A DNA stretch of 20,130 nucleotides, taken from positions 1-20,130 of the IMG/VR virus record IMGVR_UViG_3300042888_001607. One strand, 5' to 3'. Both the position numbers and the translations under genes were made by a program. Below are positions 13,333 through 20,130 of the stretch, one piece after another. The notes beneath the pieces were generated by a model. It had not been told where the DNA came from, did no database searches, and saw only the letters and a program-made list of their open reading frames with translations. The stretch is from a virus. Each line of letters starts with the position of its first letter. Positions within the stretch are counted from its first letter, which is position 1.

Positions 13333-16300
13333 CAGCGCCTCGTAAAGTTGACACGGGTCGAAGCCTGCTCACGAGCCTCAATCTCAGCAATTACTTGAGC
13401 CATACTGATCCCGTAGATGTTGTAGGTGTTGCCCTGACCGGGGAACAAACCCTGAACCTCAACACTACCCGCCGCTCCTGCCCCTACAGGGATGGCCCCT
13501 GTGTCGCCTTGTGTGGCCGCACGTTGGCCCGCCGCCTGCGACAGTACGCCTAGCAGCCCGGACTGCTCTGCGAGCTGTAACGCCCGCATAGGGCGCGTCA
13601 GGGGGATAACTACTTCAGGACCAGCCTCGCCAAGCATCGCCGTCATCCGGCTCCGCACATAAGCGCCGTTAGCTAGACCAGCGTGAACGTGGTCGTGGTG
13701 ATCCGCAGCGGTAATCGGGTTGCGAACAAACCCGCCGCCCGGACCCGAATAAATTAGCTCTTGGAGAATGCCACGCACCGGCTCGAACGCCCGATAAATT
13801 CTCAGCAACTCCGGTGAATCCCGGCTAGGCCGCAACCCTGCAAAGTCAACCGCCCGCCCTGAAGCGTGCAGCGAAGCGCGCGCGCCGCCAGAACCACGAG
13901 TTGTAGCACCGGGACGCACCGTCGAAACAGCACGGAACGGGACACCCGTCGCGTTCATGTAATCGATGAGCGCCCGATAGTTGCCGGGGCGACCAGCAAC
14001 CTGCCGCAACCTCTCAACCGCAGCAGGCAACCCGATAGGAACACCGCCGGGGAACGCAGTGCCAACACCGCCCATAGCATCCGCAGTTGCCTTATTAGCT
14101 TCCTCAATTTTCTGACCAACGAATCCAAGGCCACCCATCGCAGCAGAAGAAGTAATAGCACCCAAGTACTTAGGCGCATAGAAAGCTTGCTCAGTCAAGC
14201 TCTTAGCCTCAGCGAACGTAACCTTGAGAGCGTCTTTCAACCCTTCCAGAATTGACGAAGGTAACGAAGCAAACGAGTCTCCACTCGGCGGTGGCATCGG
14301 TGCAGCGGGCGCACCCATCTGCGGCAAGAACCGTTGGGTCATGGCCTTATCTGCACGAGGGTCACGTTCGCCAAAATCACCTCGCCGGATAGTTTCGAAC
14401 TCGGCAGGGGTCATTGCTTTCATAACGCTCGCAGGGATAACACCCTCGCCGCGTTGCATCTTCACGAGCATCTCAGAAGACTCAAACGGCCCACCTGTTT
14501 CAGGTAACCGGCCACCAATCACACCACCGGAGTGTGCTGTCGGGAAAGACAACGACGGAATGTTTATGTTCGCCGTGGCTGGTATCTGATCCAACGCCCC
14601 TGTCAAAGTCGTGGCAAACGGATTCCAAATTCCTGTTGCGAAACTGCGGAACGGTGCAGCAACCGCAGTCGTGATCTGACCAGCTACGCCGCCCATGAAC
14701 GCAGGCAACGCGCCAAATCCTGCTTCTAAGCCGGTCTTCCAAGTCGTGACGTACACGCTCAGGTCAGCAAAGACGGCTTTGAACGAAGAAGCAAACACGC
14801 CCATCCCGCCCGCCATACTCAACCAGATCAACCCACCCGTGTTTGCAAGCAACGCACTGATCGTCATCGGCCACAGCGCGATGTACGCAGTCAAACTTTC
14901 AAGCAACATCAATATTTGCGTAGCGAGGAACTGGAACGTGACTTGAACTCCAGCCCACACGGTTTCCCCGAAGGTCTTGAGCGAGTCAATAGCAAACGTT
15001 GAGAGTGTCGCAAACCAATCTTTGATCGGTTGCAAAGCAACTATTGCAGAGTCAACAACAGACGACATCGCTGTCGTGACCGTGGCCGCTACCCCGCTTG
15101 CATCAGGCGTGGCCGGTGGCGCTGACATCGCGATGCCGGGTGAACCGCTAGAGATCAGATTCATCAAACCAGACTGAACGAGTAGTTCTTTAGCCCGCTC
15201 AGGTTTGGTCAACGGGATAACAACCTCAGCGCCGTCTTCACCGATCAAAGCGTTTGTTGCCGTGGTAATGATTCCACCTTGAGCAAGGGGAATATCAGGA
15301 ACCTCTGGAAGCCCTGAGAATGGTTTAGCGCCGAACACCGAAATGTTACGCAACTTGTTTATCAACTTGTCGTTTATGAAACCACGCAACGCATTGAAAA
15401 TCTTGGCAGCAAAATTGAACGCACCCGTAGCCGCACCACCAAGAGCGTCAACAAGTTTGCCGGGGATACCTTTGAAGAAATCAACCAAGCCCGTGAGAAG
15501 CTCAGGGCCTTTCTCTTTGACCAGATCAAACCCTGCTTTAGCCCAAGTGAACAGTTGCTCACCGATAGCACCAAGACCACCAATCAGCATCCCCGGAATA
15601 CCAGTCACCCACCCAAGCACGGTAGCGAGAACCTCCGGCCCCTTCTCCACAATAAAGTTGAACGCGATCTTCACCCCATCGAACAGCAAACCGCCGAGTG
15701 TCAGCAGCCCGTCAACGAGCATCCTTGGAATCGTCAGAATCCAACCCAGCAACGTCGCGAGGATGCCCGGCCCGTTCTCCACCAACCAGTTGAACGCCGC
15801 TGTCAACCAGCCCAACAGCATCCCACCAAGATTGCCAAGCAACCCGAGGAGCATTCCCGGTATACCTGAAATCCAACCCCACAGAGTTGCGAGGATACCG
15901 GGACCGTTTTCGACCAACCAGTTGAACGCTGTTGTGAGCCAACCTAAGAGCATCCCGCCAAGGTCACCGAGTAACCCGATGAGCGAACTGCCGATCCCCG
16001 AAATCCAACCCCAAAGTGTCGCAAGTATCATCGGTCCGTTTTCAACAATGAAGTTGAACGCAAGTTTCAGACCATCAAACAAAAGTTGTCCAAGCCCGAG
16101 AAGCATTCCCGGCAGCATCTTCAACCCATCCCAAATGAACCCGAGAAGCATCGGGATACCCTCAGTGAACAACCACGACCCGACCGATGCGAGAGCAGGC
16201 ATGAGCGCACCGATCAGCGTCCCCGCCAAATCGCCTATCTTGCCGAACGTCTCACCGAGGTTGCTAAACAGGTTTTTGATGCCTTCTAGCGCGCCTTTGA

Positions 16301-19300
16301 AATCGCCGGTGAACAACTTCTTCAGCGTGTTGAAAGCGTCGATCAACGGTTGCAGATACAACCCCTTGATGATGTCGAACCACTTCTGGAAGATCGGCCA
16401 GATCGCGTCCACGGCAGTCATCAACGCGCCGCCAATGATGTCCGCAATTTTCTTGATAGCAGGCCACAGAGTGTTCTGAAAGAAGTCGCCTATCTTGTCA
16501 ACGATGTCTCTGAACGGTTTGAAGTTCTTGTAAGCGATAACTACGCCTGCGACGAGAGCAGCAATCGCAACAACGATTAGACCAATCGGGTTAGCGTTTA
16601 GCGCAGCGTTCAGTAACCATTGCGCACCCGTCCAAACAGCCGTTGCTACTTTCGCGGCTTTCATCAGCCCGCTATAGATAGTGATTGCCACGTTCTGTGC
16701 AGCGAACAACGCGGCAGCAGCACCATTAGCAATGTTCCCTAGAAGTTGTGCGGCAGCATACGCCGCAAGCGCCCCGACGATCAGATAAAGCAGAGGCTCA
16801 AACTCCAACAGCTTCGCAACCAAACCAACAATCGGCGGGAGCAACACAATCGCTTGAACAGCCATCTCAGCAAGCTGAGGAATAATAGGAATAATAGCGT
16901 TCAACAGATTTATCATTATGTCCACAAGCGGCATCAACGACGGCAACATCTCAATCACCGCTAACGCAACCTGAAGCATCGCATCCGCAAGAATAGGAAT
17001 GAACGGTGTGATCGCCTCAAACACATCACCAACCGCCGTAATCAACGGTTTGATGCCATCTAACACAGGAGCAAGCCCTGTAGCAAATGCTGTTACAAGT
17101 TCGATGATGACGGGCAAAATAGCCATGATCGCTTCTAAGAAGTTCGCACCGATGTTCGTAACGAGTTCAACAATCGTTGGCAACAGAGGAAGCAACGCTG
17201 TTAGCAAAGTCCCGAACGCTTCAGCCATTGACTGCAACAACGGAACCAGCACCGGCAAGAAGCCGGTAATCATTTCAGCAAAAGTTGAAACCAGTGTTTG
17301 CAGAAACGGGGCCACGACAGTCAGTGCGGTAGCAAGCGCCCCGCCAAGCACCTCAGCAATAGTCAAGAACGGTGGCGCTAACGCAAGAACCACATCTAAC
17401 AACACGTCACCAAGTTGAGAAACAAGTTGAGCGATCAACGGTCCAAGAACTGCAAGAACAGGACCAAGAACATTGCCAATCACATCGCCTATCACATACA
17501 ACGCTTGAGCGAGTACCGGCAAAATTGCTTCAGCAAAGTTTCCTAATATGCCGATGATAGGAGTGAAGATAGGTAACAGGTCACCAATGACCGCTCCAAT
17601 CGTTGTGAACGTTTCAGTTATAACCGGGCCAAGCGTTGCGAACGTTTCAGCGAACGCACCCGCTAACGCTTCTAACCCCGGCGTGATCCCTTCTAGCAAA
17701 CCTGCGAACGACCCGCCTAGCGTCACAAGAATAGGACCAACAGCCTCCATCAGCGGGGCAAGCGCCCCGCCGAGTGCCGTGCCAACCTCTTGCAATACTG
17801 GGCCGAGTGTTTCAGCGAGCTTAGAAAACACATCAGCGAACACCGTTACAATAGGCAGCAGCCCTGCGCCGAACGATTCCTTCAAGTTGTCAACAACGGT
17901 TTTCAACCGTTCCATCGGGTTAGCCGCAGCCGCAGCCGCACCACCCATCTGACCTTCGACCTCACCGAGAATAAGTTTCTGCGCGCTTAGTAGATCGCCT
18001 GCTTCGACTAGCCCCTTGATCGTTTCCTTCTGCTCCGCAGTGAACTGGATACCAGATTTGCCAAGAGCAGTCATGCCCTTGATCGGGTCGTTGAGCGCCT
18101 TGCCGAGCATCACCGATGACCCGGCGAAGTCCTTACCAAGAACGGTTGAAACGTCAAGGACTGCTTTCTGAGTCCTAGCAAAGATGTCGTTGCCTTCGCC
18201 CATCTGGTCTTTAATATTCTTGAACGTCAACAGCACATTCGACGAGGACTTGATTGCCTCATCGTCGATACCAGTCTTGTTAGACAACGACACGGCAAGA
18301 TCGTCAATTTGTTTCGCTGAAAGGTTTGCCGCCCCGCCGGTGGCCGCAATGACAGCTTCAGTGATCCGCCCGATACGAGCAGACTCGTTAGCCGCCTCAA
18401 CCGATTCCTTGATCGCGCCGCCGAGAACATAGAACCCGGCAGTCGCGATACCAATACCAATAGCCGCCTTACCAAACCCGCCCATCCCCGTCTTACCAGC
18501 CTGATCAACTTGCTGCATTGCGCGTTCAGACTCGCGCGCCGATTCCTTAAACTCCCCGGTTATCCTCTCGCCCGCAGCTTTGGCCGCCGCCAACAAACCC
18601 TGAAAAGTAGAACTGTCACCAATAGCCCGCAGCGCCGCCTGCCCCTGACGACCCGCTTCCTTAAACGCCCCCGTGACTTTCTCCCCGGCGCTCGAAGCCG
18701 CCGCCGCCAAACCCGTGAACGCTGAACCATCGGCCACGCTCCGCAACGCCGTCGAAGCTTGCCGACCCGCTTCCTTGAACGCGCCTGTAACCTTCTCCCC
18801 AACAGCAGACGCAGCAGCAGCCAGACCTTGAAACGCACCCGCCTGAGAAACCGTGTCTAGCGCCGCAGATGACTGCCGTGCAGATTCCTTGAACGCAGCC
18901 GTGACCTTCTCGCCTGTCCCATACGCCGCCGTCATCAACTTCTGAAAGTTGACTGCCTTATCAACGGTGTCAAACGCAGCAGAAGATTTGCGCGCCGATT
19001 CCTGCATCGAAGAAGAAACCTTGTCGCCCGCACTATAAGCAGCGGTCATCAACTTCTGAAAGTCAACGGCCTTATCAACGCTCTCAAACGCCGCCGACGA
19101 TTTACGAGCGGAGTCCTGCAACGACGAAGAAACCTTCTCCCCCGCCTTGCTCGCATCCGCAGCGACCTCGGTGAACGCTTTACCAGTGGCCGCTAATAGG
19201 TTATCGCTGGCTTTCTTTCCCGCCTCGCCAAACGACTTAGCAAGCGGTGCAGCAACATCAGACTTAGCTAACTGCTGGGCCATCTCACGCGTCAAAGCCT

Positions 19301-19382
19301 GAATCGTTTGAGACATCTCTTTACGGAACAGAGAGAAGTCAGGAACGATCTCAATGACCGCGCGCCCTATGACGTCAGCCAT
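13332..19382 (-). CDS. Tape measure protein with M15-like peptidase domain
   Basis: At 2016 residues this is a very long tape measure protein, which sets tail length. ATG 19382 overlaps the upstream stop as TGATG; a TTG one codon earlier is less likely. In order: an N-terminal MADVIGRAVIEIVPDFS segment; about six 38-residue helical repeats (about 70-295); a long hydrophobic region (about 470-1000) containing LNANPIGLIVVAIAALVAG, a classic tape measure motif; about four full 44-residue repeats rich in Trp/Gly/Leu (about 1090-1310); a GEDGAEVVIPLT box near 1385; and a peptidase domain near 1800-1905 with SLHASGRAVDF and HDHVHAG, the SxHxxGxAxD and HxH metal-site motifs of M15/LAS peptidases. 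A second GEAGPEVVIPLT box follows. The peptidase probably opens the cell wall during DNA entry. Confidence 0.95.
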   Translation of the reverse strand: MADVIGRAVIEIVPDFSLFRKEMSQTIQALTREMAQQLAKSDVAAPLAKSFGEAGKKASDNLLAATGKAFTEVAADASKAGEKVSSSLQDSARKSSAAFESVDKAVDFQKLMTAAYSAGDKVSSSMQESARKSSAAFDTVDKAVNFQKLMTAAYGTGEKVTAAFKESARQSSAALDTVSQAGAFQGLAAAASAVGEKVTGAFKEAGRQASTALRSVADGSAFTGLAAAASSAGEKVTGAFKEAGRQGQAALRAIGDSSTFQGLLAAAKAAGERITGEFKESARESERAMQQVDQAGKTGMGGFGKAAIGIGIATAGFYVLGGAIKESVEAANESARIGRITEAVIAATGGAANLSAKQIDDLAVSLSNKTGIDDEAIKSSSNVLLTFKNIKDQMGEGNDIFARTQKAVLDVSTVLGKDFAGSSVMLGKALNDPIKGMTALGKSGIQFTAEQKETIKGLVEAGDLLSAQKLILGEVEGQMGGAAAAAANPMERLKTVVDNLKESFGAGLLPIVTVFADVFSKLAETLGPVLQEVGTALGGALAPLMEAVGPILVTLGGSFAGLLEGITPGLEALAGAFAETFATLGPVITETFTTIGAVIGDLLPIFTPIIGILGNFAEAILPVLAQALYVIGDVIGNVLGPVLAVLGPLIAQLVSQLGDVLLDVVLALAPPFLTIAEVLGGALATALTVVAPFLQTLVSTFAEMITGFLPVLVPLLQSMAEAFGTLLTALLPLLPTIVELVTNIGANFLEAIMAILPVIIELVTAFATGLAPVLDGIKPLITAVGDVFEAITPFIPILADAMLQVALAVIEMLPSLMPLVDIMINLLNAIIPIIPQLAEMAVQAIVLLPPIVGLVAKLLEFEPLLYLIVGALAAYAAAQLLGNIANGAAAALFAAQNVAITIYSGLMKAAKVATAVWTGAQWLLNAALNANPIGLIVVAIAALVAGVVIAYKNFKPFRDIVDKIGDFFQNTLWPAIKKIADIIGGALMTAVDAIWPIFQKWFDIIKGLYLQPLIDAFNTLKKLFTGDFKGALEGIKNLFSNLGETFGKIGDLAGTLIGALMPALASVGSWLFTEGIPMLLGFIWDGLKMLPGMLLGLGQLLFDGLKLAFNFIVENGPMILATLWGWISGIGSSLIGLLGDLGGMLLGWLTTAFNWLVENGPGILATLWGWISGIPGMLLGLLGNLGGMLLGWLTAAFNWLVENGPGILATLLGWILTIPRMLVDGLLTLGGLLFDGVKIAFNFIVEKGPEVLATVLGWVTGIPGMLIGGLGAIGEQLFTWAKAGFDLVKEKGPELLTGLVDFFKGIPGKLVDALGGAATGAFNFAAKIFNALRGFINDKLINKLRNISVFGAKPFSGLPEVPDIPLAQGGIITTATNALIGEDGAEVVIPLTKPERAKELLVQSGLMNLISSGSPGIAMSAPPATPDASGVAATVTTAMSSVVDSAIVALQPIKDWFATLSTFAIDSLKTFGETVWAGVQVTFQFLATQILMLLESLTAYIALWPMTISALLANTGGLIWLSMAGGMGVFASSFKAVFADLSVYVTTWKTGLEAGFGALPAFMGGVAGQITTAVAAPFRSFATGIWNPFATTLTGALDQIPATANINIPSLSFPTAHSGGVIGGRLPETGGPFESSEMLVKMQRGEGVIPASVMKAMTPAEFETIRRGDFGERDPRADKAMTQRFLPQMGAPAAPMPPPSGDSFASLPSSILEGLKDALKVTFAEAKSLTEQAFYAPKYLGAITSSAAMGGLGFVGQKIEEANKATADAMGGVGTAFPGGVPIGLPAAVERLRQVAGRPGNYRALIDYMNATGVPFRAVSTVRPGATTRGSGGARASLHASGRAVDFAGLRPSRDSPELLRIYRAFEPVRGILQELIYSGPGGGFVRNPITAADHHDHVHAGLANGAYVRSRMTAMLGEAGPEVVIPLTRPMRALQLAEQSGLLGVLSQAAGQRAATQGDTGAIPVGAGAAGSVEVQGLFPGQGNTYNIYGISMAQVIAEIEAREQASTRVNFTRR
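13680..13990 (-). other. M15/LAS peptidase domain within tape measure protein
   Basis: The domain contains RAVSTVRPG, then SLHASGRAVDF (His and Asp metal ligands), then DHHDHVHAG (the second His pair). Both are the conserved metal-binding motifs of M15 D-Ala-D-Ala carboxypeptidase-like enzymes. It is flanked by a tape-measure GEAGPEVVIPLT box. No separate endolysin is visible in the window. Confidence 0.75.
15440..16150 (-). repeat. 132-bp tandem repeats in tape measure gene
   Basis: The protein repeats every 44 residues, each unit holding a G-W-(I/V) pair, an IPGMLLGLLG-like stretch, a hydrophobic L-rich segment, then an AFNWLVENGP-like end. Four full units and two partial ones are seen. 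The DNA copies are 132 bases apart: the ACCAACCAGTTGAACGC motif occurs near 15780 and again 132 bases later. They probably arose by tandem duplication. Confidence 0.8.
18500..19190 (-). repeat. 114-bp tandem repeats in 5' part of tape measure gene
   Basis: About six units of 38 residues follow the pattern F-x-x-L-x-x-A-A-x-x-x-G-(E/D)-K-V ... E-(S/A)-(A/G)-R ... A-(A/L)-x-x-V. The DNA copies are 114 bases apart: GTCATCAACTTCTGAAAGT starts at 18931 and at 19045. The predicted structure is amphipathic helix. Copy number changes would change tail length. Confidence 0.8.
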
Positions 19383-19684
19383 CAACGCACCCCGTGGAAC
19401 TGTGTATCAGAGTCAGCAAGCGTGTGCTGATCCGCGAAAGCATCATGGTCACTATTCCACCACGCCGGAGCCTCTTTGCCCTGCATACTTGCAGGCAACA
19501 TCGGATCGTCGATGATCTCGCCGCCGTGTTCACCGAGCCGTCCTGCCAGAGCGAGGTTCACTTTCTTTCTGCCTTCCTCGTCAGCGTCAGCAACAAGATG
19601 CGAGTAAGCAAAGTTCAGCATCTGTATTAACGACAGGTCGGTCAGCCGTAAACCTTTGCCGACCAACACGCCGTCAACTTCCAA
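19382..19684 (-). CDS. Tail assembly chaperone, second part (frameshift product)
   Basis: The frame encodes MEVDGVLVGKGLRLTDL ... FAYSHLVADADEEGRKKVN. Its only internal start before the folded part is a TTG at 19684 with no ribosome site. The frame is open upstream to 19747, inside the preceding gene, and lies in the -1 frame relative to it. This is the standard G/GT arrangement of tail chaperones, where a -1 slip near the end of the first gene makes a fused product. The fused region would read through SSWCAANALEVDG. A slip in the overlap 19720-19747 is required; the best site is CCCTTCC, without a classic X-XXY-YYZ heptamer. It overlaps the tape measure start by TGATG. Confidence 0.7.
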   Translation of the reverse strand: MEVDGVLVGKGLRLTDLSLIQMLNFAYSHLVADADEEGRKKVNLALAGRLGEHGGEIIDDPMLPASMQGKEAPAWWNSDHDAFADQHTLADSDTQFHGVR

Positions 19685-19716
19685 AGCGTTAGCGGCACAC
19701 CATGAGGAGAGAAGGG

Positions 19717-20061
19717 TTACGGCTCGGAAGGGCGCGCAGCGATAACCTCAGTGGCCCGCTCAAGAATTTTGTTCAACTCCTCGAAGTCGATGATCGGGTC
19801 AGCGTCTTCAAGGAACTCGTTGAACCTATCGCGGTCATCTGGGATGACTGCGTGTTCCAGAAAGTTAGCAATCGCTGTCATCTGGCGGGCCGGTGGGGTC
19901 TTGGGGTCGCCCGCCGCTGATAGCCGCAACATAACGATTGCAGGGATCTCCGGTGCTAAACCAAACACCTCGTCACGGACTTTCAATTCAAGCGTCGTGC
20001 CTGCGGCTTCAGCCGCAAGAGATTCCAATACGTCACTCGTGGCAACTACTTCATCAGCCAT
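19717..20061 (-). CDS. Tail assembly chaperone, first part (gpG-like)
   Basis: The 114-residue protein starts at ATG 20061, five bases after GGAG. It is acidic and helical (TTLELKVRDEVFGLAPEIP, MLRLSAAGDPKTPPARQMT, FLEHAVIPDDRDRFNEFLED), with the length and position of gpG-type tail assembly chaperones, which coat the tape measure protein during tail assembly. It ends ATEVIAARPSEP with TAA at 19719-19717. It lies directly upstream of the out-of-frame second chaperone part and the tape measure gene. The sequence is divergent, and the call rests on context, size and the overlapping -1 frame. Confidence 0.8.
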   Translation of the reverse strand: MADEVVATSDVLESLAAEAAGTTLELKVRDEVFGLAPEIPAIVMLRLSAAGDPKTPPARQMTAIANFLEHAVIPDDRDRFNEFLEDADPIIDFEELNKILERATEVIAARPSEP

Positions 20062-20082
20062 GTTTGCTCCATGTTTGCTAGT

Positions 20083-20102
20083 GGTAACACGATGATGTTA
20101 CC
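20083..20102. repeat. 7-bp inverted repeat before the chaperone gene
   Basis: GGTAACA (20083-20089) and TGTTACC (20096-20102) are perfect inverted copies with a six-base loop. A stop codon of the upstream frame lies inside. No T-run follows leftward. It could be a stem that tunes expression between the upstream gene and the chaperone, or chance. Confidence 0.45.
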
Positions 20103-20130
20103 TGATAACAGCGAGCATTGCGTTGAGCAT
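20098..20130 (-). CDS. Partial CDS, C-terminal end of upstream gene
   Basis: The minus strand reads an open frame from the edge, ending LNAMLAVIR then TAA at 20100-20098. In siphoviruses the gene before the tail chaperones is often the major tail protein, so this may be its end. Only ten codons are visible and the frame is not proved. Confidence 0.35.
   Translation of the reverse strand: MLNAMLAVIR

Noticed and set aside
15343-16479. 378-residue rightward open frame opposite the tape measure gene
   Set aside because: It is antisense to the tape measure repeats and Pro/Ser/Asn-rich; its length reflects codon bias of the coding strand.
15440-19190. Tandem repeats as a CRISPR array
   Set aside because: The repeats stay in frame in the tape measure protein, have no unique spacers and diverge as protein repeats do.
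1-20130. Integrase, attachment site, tRNA or rRNA genes
   Set aside because: No recombinase motifs, no tRNA cloverleaf and no rRNA sequence were recognised on either strand by eye.

Overview
The window looks like part of a long-tailed siphovirus (free phage or prophage). An actinobacterial host is the best guess. The support is a minor tail protein beginning with a Cys-rich MARCGCSSTC segment, a very large tape measure protein, a ParB-like gene beside a small-terminase-like gene, and moderately GC-rich codon use with GTG starts. There are no rRNA, tRNA or host housekeeping genes. The host assignment is inference.

Right half, leftward (6626-20130): a tightly packed tail operon. In transcription order it holds the tail of an unidentified gene at the edge, a tail assembly chaperone, its out-of-frame second part (probably made by ribosomal frameshifting), a 2016-residue tape measure protein with an M15-type peptidase domain, a Cys-rich distal-tail-like protein, a hub-like minor tail protein, a small coiled-coil protein, two Cys-containing adhesin-like minor tail proteins and three small proteins of unknown role. 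Many joints are TGATG or ATGA overlaps, so translation is probably coupled.

Middle, rightward (1614-6629): an accessory block. A ParB-fold protein is followed by a 510-residue protein with two ParB-like modules and a class I SAM methyltransferase domain lacking a (D/N/S)PPY motif. Then come a small Cys-containing unknown, a ParB-DNA methyltransferase fusion with DPPY, and a helical unknown. After a cluster of four inverted repeats (the last resembling a terminator) comes a predicted secreted lipoprotein whose stop codon overlaps the stop of the last tail-operon gene.

Left end, leftward (1-1512): a third ParB-fold protein overlaps a helix-turn-helix protein resembling small terminase subunits. 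It is followed by a 281-base gene-free stretch with strongly C-rich + strand (G-rich in the transcript), repeated CCCCGGAC octamers and a 9-bp hairpin, then a small unknown gene and the first 12 codons of another. This is probably the start of the packaging and head operon. Since the tail operon reads toward it, the genome is probably circularly represented or permuted.

The most unusual part is the run of four ParB-fold proteins and two methyltransferase domains around a divergent promoter region (about 1513-1613). I infer a DNA-modification or counter-defence cassette. The non-PPY methyltransferase is the least explained member.
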